64,000 nt of DNA from Pseudoclavibacter soli DSM 23366 (GTDB lineage: Bacteria > Actinomycetota > Actinomycetes > Actinomycetales > Microbacteriaceae): positions 62,001 to 126,000 of the forward strand of contig NZ_AUIC01000003.1 of the NCBI RefSeq assembly GCF_000423505.1. The letters are read 5' to 3'. Shown here piece after piece: positions 21,008 through 29,483 of this stretch (its first letter is position 1; each line of letters starts with the position of its first letter). The notes under the pieces are model-generated. The model made no database searches and was not told the DNA's origin. It worked only from the letters and a program-made list of their open reading frames with translations. Made by a program: the position numbers and the translations under genes.

Positions 21008-21640
21008 TCAGTGCTCGTCGGTTTTGTCGTGCTTGGAGTGCTCGGGATCGAGCTGGTCGATCACGGCCTGCGCCACTTGGTGCATGGTGAGACGGCGATC
21101 CATGCTCGCCTTCTGAATCCAGCGAAATGCCTCTGGCTCGGTCAGCTGCATGCGCTGGTTGAGCAGACCCTTGGCGCGGTCGAGAACCTTACGGGTCTCG
21201 AAGCGCTCGACGATGTCGGCCACCTCATCTTCGAGGGCCTTGATCTGTGCGTGGCGTGACAGGGCGATCTCGATGGCGGGAATCAGCTCCCCCGGGGTGA
21301 ATGGTTTGACCACATAGGCCATGGCGCCGGCCTCTGCAGCGCGCTCGACCAGCTCTTTCTGGCTGAACGCGGTGAGCAGCACGACCGGGGCGATGCCTTC
21401 GGCCGTAATGTGTTGGGCCGCGGTGATGCCGTCCATTTCGGGCATTTTGACATCGAGCACCACGAGGTCGGGCTTAAGTTCACGAGCCAGCTCGACGGCT
21501 TTGGCTCCATCACCAGCCTGGCCGACGACGTCGAACCCGGCATCTTGCAGCGTGTCGACGATGTCCATGCGGATGAGCGACTCGTCTTCGGCGACAACGA
21601 CGCGTCGCAGGGCTTCGGGGGTAGGGTTCTGATCACTCAC
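21008..21640 (-). CDS. pdtaR: ANTAR-domain response regulator (PdtaR-like)
   Basis: Two-component receiver with an RNA-binding ANTAR output; in mycobacteria PdtaR, phosphorylated by PdtaS, acts by antitermination. The 210-aa product has the receiver acidic pair in VVVAEDESLIRMD, the phospho-acceptor Asp63 in VVLDVKMPEMDG and Lys112 in YVVKPF. Its C-terminal ANTAR domain (about residues 135-200) contains RKVLDRAKGLLNQRMQLTEPEAFRWIQ. No cognate histidine kinase is in the window, consistent with PdtaS being encoded elsewhere. GTG start at 21640 lies six bases after TAAGCT, so it is leaderless. Confidence 0.93.
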   Translation of the reverse strand: MSDQNPTPEALRRVVVAEDESLIRMDIVDTLQDAGFDVVGQAGDGAKAVELARELKPDLVVLDVKMPEMDGITAAQHITAEGIAPVVLLTAFSQKELVERAAEAGAMAYVVKPFTPGELIPAIEIALSRHAQIKALEDEVADIVERFETRKVLDRAKGLLNQRMQLTEPEAFRWIQKASMDRRLTMHQVAQAVIDQLDPEHSKHDKTDEH

Positions 21641-21646
21641 GTGACC

Positions 21647-21652
21647 AGCTTA
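21647..21652 (-). promoter_or_regulatory. Leaderless -10 of pdtaR
   Basis: TAAGCT on the minus strand with six bases to the GTG at 21640, in the 51-base gap shared with the divergent tRNA gene. Confidence 0.5.
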
Positions 21653-21691
21653 CGATAAGATGGCTCAGGTCGTGGCTCACGCAGTCACTTG

Positions 21692-21774
21692 GCCCAAGTG
21701 GCGGAACGGCAGACGCGGAGCACTCAAAATGCTTTGTCCGAGAGGGCGTGTGGGTTCGAATCCCACCTTGGGCA
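21692..21774 (+). tRNA. tRNA-Leu (anticodon CAA)
   Basis: An 83-nt class II tRNA. The acceptor stem GCCCAAG pairs perfectly with CTTGGGC; the anticodon loop CTCAAAA carries CAA at 21725-21727 between GAGCA and TGCTT. A long variable arm (TGTCCGAGAGGGCG) is followed by the T-loop TTCGAATC between TGGG and CCCA. The discriminator base is A and the 3' CCA is not encoded. It would read UUG leucine codons. Confidence 0.97.
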
Positions 21775-21779
21775 CTTCC

Positions 21780-21809
21780 TGCCTCACCTGTGTTCACAGA
21801 GGTGAGGCA
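21780..21809 (+). terminator. Hairpin after tRNA-Leu
   Basis: Ten-bp arms TGCCTCACCT and AGGTGAGGCA around a 10-base loop, five bases after the tRNA end. Confidence 0.65.
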
Positions 21810-21853
21810 GCACTGCGGAGCCACGACCGATGTGTTTTCGGCACAGCCAACTG

Positions 21854-21973
21854 CTAGTTCTCGCGCGGCTCGATCACTGCATTCAGGCCATCGTCAGGGT
21901 GATACGACCACGACACCTCAAATCTCCCCCATTCCTCCTCCTGACGACCGCCGAAAGCCCGGGTCTGCCCCAT
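21854..21973 (-). CDS. Possible small ORF or protein remnant (low confidence)
   Basis: A 39-codon frame from ATG 21973 ending in PDDGLNAVIEPREN. The composition (WGRFEVSWSYHPDDG) looks more protein-like than the other frames in this 258-base gap, and the frame stays open upstream into the 3' end of the neighbouring membrane gene. No SD or -10 was found. It may be a remnant C-terminus. The rest of the gap (21810-22032) shows nothing else recognisable. Confidence 0.2.
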   Translation of the reverse strand: MGQTRAFGGRQEEEWGRFEVSWSYHPDDGLNAVIEPREN

Positions 21974-22032
21974 GCGAGTCACGATTGAAGAGGGTGCTTC
22001 CAGTCTGATCACGGCAGCCAGATGCCGCGCGA

Positions 22033-22593
22033 TCAGCCTTGGGCCCGCACGTCGCGGTAGGCATCCTGACGGCGAGCCGGATTGGGGTACCAATCGCGCA
22101 TCCGGTCGCTGGTCAAATAGTCGCCGACCCCGAGCAGCAGCACGCTGAAGACGATCTGTTCGATGGTCATCCACAGCGGGTACAGCCCCGGGATGGCTGC
22201 GATCACCAGCGTGACCACGGGAAAGATCTGGCTGAACAGGCGCAGGCGCCAGTAGGCCCACCACCATCCGCGTTGGGCGGCCCAGGCGAACCCGAACAGC
22301 GTCAGCGTCATCGCGAGCACGACCGATCCGCGAAACCAGGATGCCCAGGTCACCATGCCGGGCACGTCGCGCAGCACGAAGGCGACCACGAGGGTGGCCA
22401 CGCCCACCAGCACTTCAAGACTCAGCAGCACAGTGATGGCTCGCCAGACTTTGGTGGCTTCTGGTGGCGTCGAGCGCACCTGCAGGCTCGACTTACGCCC
22501 GCCGATCAGGCGTGATGACAGCACGCGATCGATCGCAGAGAGCTCGGCGGTTGGGGCCTTGGCGCGCGGTGCCTGTTCGGGGGTGCTCAACAT
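22033..22593 (-). CDS. Predicted four-helix membrane protein, unknown function
   Basis: A 186-aa hypothetical protein. After a ~60-residue basic, soluble N-terminus (ending SLQVRSTPPEATKVWR) come about four hydrophobic helices: AITVLLSLEVLVGVATLVVA, WFRGSVVLAMTLTLFGFAWA, LRLFSQIFPVVTLVIAAIPG and the region ending in IVFSVLLLGVG. A charged tail with RMRDWYPNPARR follows. Not recognised as a named family. The frame is open 80 codons earlier, but MLSTPEQAP at 22593 lies exactly six bases after a TACAAT -10, so a leaderless start there is preferred. Single gene. Confidence 0.8.
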   Translation of the reverse strand: MLSTPEQAPRAKAPTAELSAIDRVLSSRLIGGRKSSLQVRSTPPEATKVWRAITVLLSLEVLVGVATLVVAFVLRDVPGMVTWASWFRGSVVLAMTLTLFGFAWAAQRGWWWAYWRLRLFSQIFPVVTLVIAAIPGLYPLWMTIEQIVFSVLLLGVGDYLTSDRMRDWYPNPARRQDAYRDVRAQG

Positions 22594-22599
22594 AGAGCG

Positions 22600-22605
22600 A
22601 TTGTA
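22600..22605 (-). promoter_or_regulatory. Leaderless -10 of the membrane protein gene
   Basis: TACAAT on the minus strand (near consensus TATAAT), six bases before ATG 22593. Confidence 0.6.
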
Positions 22606-22706
22606 TGCCCGCGGGGCGCCGGGTTTGCGCGAGGTGCCGGGCTTGCGCGAGGTGCCTGCCCTACACGCGCGGTGTCGGTCCTGCGCTTGGTGACGGTGGG
22701 TGCCAC

Positions 22707-22712
22707 TAGGGT
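22707..22712 (+). promoter_or_regulatory. Possible leaderless -10 of the 63-aa gene
   Basis: TAGGGT followed by seven bases and ATG 22720. Confidence 0.35.
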
Positions 22713-22719
22713 CGGTGGC

Positions 22720-22911
22720 ATGGATGTGATCGAGATCAACCCACAGCTGTGGCGCGTCGAGCGTGACGGGGCGGTTGTCGGCTACGTCGCCGAGGTGCGC
22801 GGCCGCTTCGGCGACCTGCGCTGGCGAGCGCACCGCATCGGCACGCGTCGTCTGCTGGGGGTCAAAGTGTGTGAGTCATGGCAACGCGACGAGGCGATCG
22901 CTGCGCTCTGA
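22720..22911 (+). CDS. Small hypothetical protein (63 aa)
   Basis: Unrecognised small protein: MDVIEINPQLWRVERDGA, then VVGYVAEVRGRFGDLRWRAH and LLGVKVCESWQRDEAIAAL. The Trp/Arg-rich β-strand pattern ending in a short helix resembles small actinobacterial proteins with a 'xWRVxRDGxVVGYV' β-sheet start, but no function can be given. The frame is open 16 codons earlier; ATG 22720 is favoured by the TAGGGT -10 seven bases upstream. The 20-bp-period repeats begin right after its stop. Confidence 0.6.
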   Translation: MDVIEINPQLWRVERDGAVVGYVAEVRGRFGDLRWRAHRIGTRRLLGVKVCESWQRDEAIAAL

Positions 22912-22923
22912 GCGCCATCAGTG

Positions 22924-23060
22924 CCACCTGCGTCGGCGCACCCCGAGCCCCTGCAACTTCGCTTGCCACCACGCACCATCGCTGGTCACAAGCACCACCC
23001 GCACTGACCAACGAACACACATCGTGACCAGCGAGCACACCAACTGACCAACGCGCGCAC
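22924..23060. repeat. Copy 1 of the long repeat with three 20-bp units
   Basis: Starts CCACCTGCGTCGG and continues through TTCGCTTGCCACCACGCACC and CTGGTCACAAGCACCACCCG. These segments are shared, nearly base for base, with three copies at 23.77-24.34 kb. It ends in three direct units TGACCA(A/G)CG at 23005, 23025 and 23045 (period 20). It abuts the DUF2892 stop, so the trx–DUF2892 pair has copies of the repeat on both sides in the same orientation. Confidence 0.8.
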
Positions 23061-23063
23061 CCC

Positions 23064-23363
23064 TCACTCGCTGCGCGGCGCGTTCTGCTCCGCTTCGGGC
23101 GAGGTCGCATCGAGCGAGATTGCCTGCCGAGCCTCTGGGATGCCCAGGTCGTTGGGTGCCACGGCCTCCGGTTTGCGTTGAAACAGCGCGGTCGGACACC
23201 AACCCGTGATCGCACCGACCGCCATGCACAGGCTGCAGACGCCGGCCGGGATCGCACACCATAGATTGGGCAGTGCACCGAGGGCGAACGCTGCGGTGAT
23301 GACCGACATCATTCCCCGACCTATGCGCTCAGCGGGTGTTGTCGCGCACGCTCCAGCGCTCAT
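23064..23363 (-). CDS. DUF2892 (YgaP-like) membrane protein
   Basis: A 99-aa protein with two hydrophobic helices: AERIGRGMMSVITAAFALG, then IPAGVCSLCMAVGAITGWCP. The arrangement Arg-x-x-R-G…small helix…TGWCP is the pattern of the DUF2892/YgaP membrane module, found next to rhodanese and thioredoxin-like genes in sulfur-stress operons. A polar 35-residue tail follows. Its ATG overlaps the thioredoxin stop as ATGA, so the two are co-translated. Function unproven; membrane-linked sulfur or thiol handling is inference from context. Confidence 0.75.
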   Translation of the reverse strand: MSAGACATTPAERIGRGMMSVITAAFALGALPNLWCAIPAGVCSLCMAVGAITGWCPTALFQRKPEAVAPNDLGIPEARQAISLDATSPEAEQNAPRSE

Positions 23364-23740
23364 GCTCGCTCCTTCTCATCGCTTTCGGTCAGGCCGGCCT
23401 GGTGGCGAACCTGGGTCATGTCGAGATTGCGCACCCCGGTGATCAGGCGTTCGAGGGCGGCGGATGAGAGCGCTCCAGCCTGGGCGAACACCAGCACGCC
23501 TTCTCTGAAAGCCAGCAGCGTCGGAATAGAGGTCACGTGAAACCCCGCGGCCAGATCGCGTTCGGCCTCGGTGTCGACTTTGCCGAACAGCACATCAGGA
23601 TGCTCGAGTGCAGCCTGCTCGAATACCGGTGCAAACGCGCGGCATGGGCCGCACCACGACGCCCACAAATCGAGCAGCACGATGTCATGCTCGCTGAGTG
23701 CTGAGGACAGCTCAGCTGCGGTGATGGGGACAGTCGCCAT
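23360..23740 (-). CDS. Thioredoxin-fold protein with CGPC active site
   Basis: Thioredoxin family, 126 aa, cytosolic (no signal peptide). The redox motif LWASWCGPCRAFAPVF has Cys30 and Cys33, followed by LFGKVDTEAERDLAAGFHV and the cis-Pro SIPTLLAFREG. A charged 20-residue tail is longer than in minimal thioredoxins. It is first of a two-gene unit with the DUF2892 protein. A palindrome of CsoR/CstR type overlaps its promoter, and a TATTGT -10 sits seven bases before the ATG, suggesting a leaderless, regulated transcript. Probably a specialised thiol reductase rather than the housekeeping thioredoxin. Confidence 0.9.
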   Translation of the reverse strand: MATVPITAAELSSALSEHDIVLLDLWASWCGPCRAFAPVFEQAALEHPDVLFGKVDTEAERDLAAGFHVTSIPTLLAFREGVLVFAQAGALSSAALERLITGVRNLDMTQVRHQAGLTESDEKERA

Positions 23741-23747
23741 GCCAGCA

Positions 23748-23767
23748 ACAATACCATAGGGGGTATT
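23748..23767 (-). promoter_or_regulatory. CsoR/CstR-like operator over the trx promoter
   Basis: A perfect 6-6-6 palindrome AATACC-N6-GGTATT (23750-23767) with a G/C run in the centre, the general form of operators of the CsoR/CstR/RcnR family (ATACC…GGTAT with C/G tract). It overlaps a TATTGT -10 (23753-23748) that is seven bases from the trx ATG. No such regulator gene is in the window. Confidence 0.6.
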
Positions 23768-23773
23768 TGCTCA

Positions 23774-24338
23774 AGCCCTGCTTCTTCGCTTGCCACCACG
23801 CACCATCTCTGGTCACAAGCACCACCCGCACTGACCAACGACCACACCTACTGACCAACGAGCACTCATCACAGCGCACGCTGGGCTGCCGGAGCACGCA
23901 TCTCAGCGCACGCTGGGCTGCCGGAGCACGCGCCTCAGCGCGCACACCGCATCAGCACACACCACCTGCGCCACCCGCACCACCTGCGTCGGCCGCACCC
24001 CGAGCCCCTGCTTCTTCGCTTGCCACCACGCACCATCACTGGTCACAAGCACCACCCGCACTGACCAACGAACACACCTACTGACCAACGAGCACACATC
24101 ACAGCGCACGCTGGGCTGCCCGAACACACGCCTCAGCGCGCCCACCGCATCAGCACACACCACCTGCGCCACCCGCACCACCTGCGTCGGCCGCACCCCG
24201 AGCCCCTGCTTCTTCGCTTGCCACCACGCACCATCACTGGTCGCAAACACCCCCGACACTGTCAAACGAGCACACCTACTGACCAGCGAGCAGACATCGC
24301 GACCAGCACACGCACCTACTGACCAGCGAACACGCGCC
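23774..24338. repeat. Tandem array of ~198-bp units with internal 20-bp periodicity
   Basis: This gene-free stretch holds three copies of one unit. The anchor CTTCTTCGCTTGCCACCACG occurs at 23781, 24011 and 24209. Unit length is 198 bases; the first is 230 because it carries a 32-bp internal tandem duplication (CAGCGCACGCTGGGCTGCC at 23872 and 23904). Each unit contains CTGGTC(A/G)CAA, then TGACCARCGARCAC units spaced exactly 20 bases (23832/23852; 24062/24082; 24260/24280/24300/24320). It also holds a copy of the last ~25 bases of the phosphatase gene next door. No credible coding frame was seen. Confidence 0.85.
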
Positions 24339-24968
24339 TCAGCGCACGCTGGGCTGCCCGAACACCCGGTCGACCTGCCAGCCGGATGCCCCATCGCCGG
24401 CGAGCACAACCACTCCCCCGTTTTCGATGTGCACGGGTTCGGCGTGGCCGATCGCCTCCAACGTGCATCTGATGAACGTGCCATGTGCCACGGCAATCAC
24501 CCCTGCGTCGGGTTCCGAGACGGTCATCCCTGCGAGATCGGCCAGCGCGCGCACGCCGCGAGCGCGCACCGACTCGATGGGTTCGGCTCGGTCTACCAGC
24601 CCCGCCGCGATCAGCCGGTCGAGTACGCCGGGGCGGCCGCGGTCATCCATCGGCACCTGCCATCGTTCGTAGAGTTCGGCGAAGGTAAGCCCTTCGGCGG
24701 CGCCGTAGCGGCGTTCGCACAGTTCGTCGAGGCTGGGCTGCACGGCTAGGCCGAGCTGGGTGCCGATGTGTGCTGCGGTCTCTCGGGCTCGTCGCTGGGG
24801 TGAGCTGGTGAGGGTGCACCAGTTGAGCCCGCAGGAGGCGAGTGCATCGGCGGCTCGTTCGGCCTGGTGCACTCCTTCGGTGGCGAGCGCGGCTTCGCTC
24901 TCGCCTTGGATGCGGCCGCCGAGGTTCAGCGCGGTGGCGCCGTGTCGAACGAGGGCGATGCGGGTCAT
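24339..24968 (-). CDS. Histidine phosphatase (phosphoglycerate mutase-like)
   Basis: A 209-aa member of the histidine phosphatase superfamily (CobC/GpmB-like): ALVRHGATALNLGGRIQGES with the phosphorylated His, LTSSPQRRARETA with the second Arg, LDELCERRYGAAEGLTFAEL (catalytic Glu region) and IAVAHGTFIRCTLEA (second His). The substrate cannot be told from sequence. The C-terminal residues VFGQPSVR are encoded inside the repeat unit copied further downstream, so the 3' end of the gene has been part of a tandem duplication. One base separates it from the upstream oxidase gene, so they form an operon. Confidence 0.88.
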   Translation of the reverse strand: MTRIALVRHGATALNLGGRIQGESEAALATEGVHQAERAADALASCGLNWCTLTSSPQRRARETAAHIGTQLGLAVQPSLDELCERRYGAAEGLTFAELYERWQVPMDDRGRPGVLDRLIAAGLVDRAEPIESVRARGVRALADLAGMTVSEPDAGVIAVAHGTFIRCTLEAIGHAEPVHIENGGVVVLAGDGASGWQVDRVFGQPSVR

Positions 24969-24969
24969 G

Positions 24970-26367
<1,398 letters not shown>

Positions 26368-26373
26368 GGGCTC

Positions 26374-26379
26374 AGGCTA
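26374..26379 (-). promoter_or_regulatory. Leaderless -10 of the FAD oxidase gene
   Basis: TAGCCT on the minus strand, six bases before ATG 26367. Confidence 0.45.
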
Positions 26380-26408
26380 CCGCAGCCGGGCGGGTGAGAG
26401 AAAAACAT

Positions 26409-26437
26409 TTGCCGAGTCGGGAATATGTCGGTACACA
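26409..26437 (+). promoter_or_regulatory. Putative promoter of the mrp operon
   Basis: TTGCCG (26409-26414), 17-base spacer, TACACA (26432-26437). A GAGGTGA ribosome-binding site lies four bases before the mrpA GTG. Confidence 0.4.
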
Positions 26438-26483
26438 GTGTGGTTACAGCAGTCACACATCCCCCGACTGATGAGGTGAGCCT

Positions 26484-29483
26484 GTGCCGATCGCTTTCGC
26501 TCTGCTCGCTTTTGCCACGCTCGTGGCTTGGCCTGCGGTGCGACGGTGGGGTTCGCGCGGCTTTCTCGTGCCGGCGGCAGCTGTGGCGGGGTCTTTCGTC
26601 TCGGTGCTTTCTCTGGCACCAGCAGTCATTGGGCGCGGTGAGGCGCTGACTGTTTCGATTCCCTGGATTCCCTCTTTAGGTGTGTCTCTGTCTTTCCGCA
26701 TGGATGCGCTGGCCTGGCTGGTGAGTCTGGTGGTCACCGGGGTCGGCGCACTGGTGCTGGTCTACAGCAGCGCGTACTTCAGCGATGACGAGCCGGCACT
26801 GCCGCGATTCGCGGCGCTGTTGACTGGGTTCGCGGCGGTGATGTTCGGCCTCGTGGCCAGCGACGACATCGTGGTGATGTTCATGTTCTGGGAGATCACC
26901 AGTGTGCTCTCATATCTGCTGATCGGGCATACTTCTGACCGGCGTGAGTCGCGTGGTGCCGCGCTGCAGGCGCTGTTGGTCACCACGTTCGGCGGTTTGG
27001 TGATGCTCGTCGGTGTGGCCATGCTCGTTGTCGACAATGGCACCACGTCGCTGGCGCAGATCGTGGCCGACCCGGTGATCACCTCACACACGTCGTGGGC
27101 GGTGGTGCTGGTGATCGTGGGGGCGCTCAGCAAATCGGCGATCGTGCCCTTCCATTTCTGGCTGCCCTCGGCGATGGCTGCCCCCACCCCGGTCAGCGCC
27201 TACCTGCACGCGGCGGCCATGGTGAAGGCGGGCATCTACTTGGTGCTGCGTCTGGCTCCCGGCTATGCCGGGGTGCCCGGTTGGCTTGAGACGCTGCTGC
27301 CGCTGGGTGTGGCCACCTTGCTGGTGGGCGCCTGGCGTGCCCTGCGTCAGTTCGATCTGAAGCTGTTGTTGGCTTATGGCACGGTCAGCCAGTTGGGTCT
27401 GATGATCACGGTCGCGGCCGTAGGCACTCACGACGCCATGGTCGCAGCTCTCGGCCTGCTCGTCGCGCACGCGCTGTTCAAGGCCACACTGTTCATGGTG
27501 GTGGGCGTCATCGATCACAACTGCGGCACCCGCGACTGGCGGGCGCTCAGCGGGCTCGGCCGATCGGCACCGTGGCTGGCCACCGTCGGAGTGCTGAGTG
27601 CTGCGTCAATGGCGGGCCTGCCGCCGCTACTCGGGTTCATCGCCAAAGAGGGCGCTCTCTCGGCCCTGCTTGAGGCACCCACTTGGCTGGCAACACCTGT
27701 GGTGGTCGGCGTCGTGGTGGGCTCCGCACTGACCTTCGGCTACAGCTGGCGTTTCGCCTGGGGTGCGTTCGCCACCCGGCGAGCCGATCCACGGCGCACG
27801 CATACGGCGAGCATTCCCACGTTGGTCGACTGCACCAGCCCACACGCCCGGGGCAACGCCGGCCTGACCGCACCCACCGTGCTGCTGGCGATCAGTCTGG
27901 TGCTGGCATTCTGGGTGACTCCGCTCGACGTGGTCGTGCAGGCCGCAGCCGCAGTGCTGCCGCAGCCCGAGCATCCTGCGCACCTGGCCCTGTGGCACGG
28001 GTTCACGCCTGCCCTGGCACTGACCGTGCTGGTCATCGTCGGCGGTGTGCTGTTGGCGGCGGGCCGCCGCCGCGTGGCACGCCTACAGCAGGCGGTGCCC
28101 AGCTGGATCGACCTGTCACGCTGCTACACCTGGGCGCTGACCGCCACCGATTGGGTGTCGGCCCGAGTCACCCTGTTCGCCCAGCGCGGCGGCCTGCCCG
28201 GGTATCTGGCCACCATCTTCTGGTCGCTGGTGATCGCCCTCGGCTACGCGGCGACTCGCGCGTTCGCCTGGCCGGCGCACTGGGTGATCGCCGACTCTTG
28301 GGGGCAGCTGGCGATCGCGGCGCTGATGGCCGTCGCCGGTCTGCTCGCGGTGCGGGCCAGCCGACGCATGGCGGCAGTGCTGCTCGTGGGGGTCACCGGC
28401 TACGGCATGGTGGCGTTGTTCGCCCTGCACGGCGCACCCGATCTGGCTCTCACCCAGCTGCTGGTCGAGACCATCAGCGTGGTCATTTTCGTGCTCGTGC
28501 TGCGGCGTCTGCCTCGGCACTTCGAGCGCGCCCAGGGCATTGTGCGGGTGTGGCCGCGGGTGCTGCTGGCGGTCTGCGTCGGCGTGGTGATGGCTGCGGT
28601 CGCCCTCGTTGCGGTGTCGGCCCGCACGGCCACCCCCATCTCTGAGCGCTTCCCCGAACTGGCCTACCTTGAGGCGCACGGGCGCAACATCGTCAACGTG
28701 CTGCTGGTCGACATCCGTGCCTGGGACACCATGGGCGAGATCTCGGTGCTCGTGGTGGTCGCCACCGGTGTCGCCAGTCTGGTATTCATCACTCAGCGCA
28801 CCGGGCGGGCGCCCACCATCTCGGGTTCGCGTCGACACCGGCACGGCACCGCACGGCTGACCCCGGTGATCGAGCCGATTACCGCGGCCATCCCAGTGAT
28901 TCGCACGGAGGCTGACGGCAGCACCACCAGCGATCTCGCGCCCGATACCCTCGATGCCGAGTCAACTCGGCGCAGCTGGCTGATGGCCGGCCGGGCTCTT
29001 TCTCCACACCATCGCTCGCTGATGGTCGAGGTGGTCGTGCGGCTGATTTTCTGGCCGATCATGCTGGTGTCTGTCTGGCTGCTGATCGCCGGCCACAACC
29101 AGCCGGGCGGCGGCTTCGCCGGCGGGTTGGTCGCCGGCCTCGCCCTCGTGCTGCGCTACCTGGCGGCCGGGCGATACGAACTCGGTGAGGCCCTGCCGAT
29201 CGACGCCGGGCGTCTGCTCGGCGCTGGCCTGGCCATGGCCGTCGGCACCGGTGTGCTGTCGATGCTCTTCGGCGAGCCGATGCTCACTTCGCTGTGGTGG
29301 GAGGGCGAGCTGCCGCTGTTCGGCGAACTGGCATTGGGCACCCCCACCCTGTTCGACATCGGCGTATATCTCGTGGTGCTGGGGTTGGTGCTCGACATTC
29401 TGCGCTCTCTCGGTGCCGGGGTCGACGAACAGGCTGCCGACGACTCGTCGATCGTTGACGACTGGGCGGTTGATCGCTCATGA
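26484..29483 (+). CDS. mrpA: Na+/H+ antiporter subunit A, fused to MrpB domain
   Basis: Largest subunit of the multi-gene Mrp cation/proton antiporter (complex I-related), needed for Na+ and alkali tolerance; 999 aa, about 20+ membrane helices. The first ~500 residues are the NuoL/Proton_antipo_M domain (FRMDALAWLVSLVVTGVGAL, WEITSVLSYLLIG, KSAIVPFHFWLPSAMAAPTP). The middle has the DUF4040/MbhD part (LFALHGAPDLALTQLLVETI), and the C-terminal ~160 residues form an MnhB domain (IAGHNQPGGGFAGGLVAGLA). The fusion explains why no separate mrpB gene exists here. GTG start with GAGGTGA upstream. First of six overlapping genes. Confidence 0.96.
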   Translation: MPIAFALLAFATLVAWPAVRRWGSRGFLVPAAAVAGSFVSVLSLAPAVIGRGEALTVSIPWIPSLGVSLSFRMDALAWLVSLVVTGVGALVLVYSSAYFSDDEPALPRFAALLTGFAAVMFGLVASDDIVVMFMFWEITSVLSYLLIGHTSDRRESRGAALQALLVTTFGGLVMLVGVAMLVVDNGTTSLAQIVADPVITSHTSWAVVLVIVGALSKSAIVPFHFWLPSAMAAPTPVSAYLHAAAMVKAGIYLVLRLAPGYAGVPGWLETLLPLGVATLLVGAWRALRQFDLKLLLAYGTVSQLGLMITVAAVGTHDAMVAALGLLVAHALFKATLFMVVGVIDHNCGTRDWRALSGLGRSAPWLATVGVLSAASMAGLPPLLGFIAKEGALSALLEAPTWLATPVVVGVVVGSALTFGYSWRFAWGAFATRRADPRRTHTASIPTLVDCTSPHARGNAGLTAPTVLLAISLVLAFWVTPLDVVVQAAAAVLPQPEHPAHLALWHGFTPALALTVLVIVGGVLLAAGRRRVARLQQAVPSWIDLSRCYTWALTATDWVSARVTLFAQRGGLPGYLATIFWSLVIALGYAATRAFAWPAHWVIADSWGQLAIAALMAVAGLLAVRASRRMAAVLLVGVTGYGMVALFALHGAPDLALTQLLVETISVVIFVLVLRRLPRHFERAQGIVRVWPRVLLAVCVGVVMAAVALVAVSARTATPISERFPELAYLEAHGRNIVNVLLVDIRAWDTMGEISVLVVVATGVASLVFITQRTGRAPTISGSRRHRHGTARLTPVIEPITAAIPVIRTEADGSTTSDLAPDTLDAESTRRSWLMAGRALSPHHRSLMVEVVVRLIFWPIMLVSVWLLIAGHNQPGGGFAGGLVAGLALVLRYLAAGRYELGEALPIDAGRLLGAGLAMAVGTGVLSMLFGEPMLTSLWWEGELPLFGELALGTPTLFDIGVYLVVLGLVLDILRSLGAGVDEQAADDSSIVDDWAVDRS

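Noticed and set aside
23774-24338. Possible CRISPR array
   Set aside because: The 20-base units are directly contiguous apart from four spacer bases, without unique spacers, and no cas genes are present.
23903-24496. Minus-strand 197-codon frame through the repeat array
   Set aside because: Its sequence is just the repeat translated; it runs into the phosphatase gene in the wrong frame and lacks SD or -10.
26380-26483. Na+-sensing or other riboswitch ahead of mrpA
   Set aside because: Only a 7-bp AGTCGGG/CCCGACT pairing was seen; no known riboswitch core recognised.
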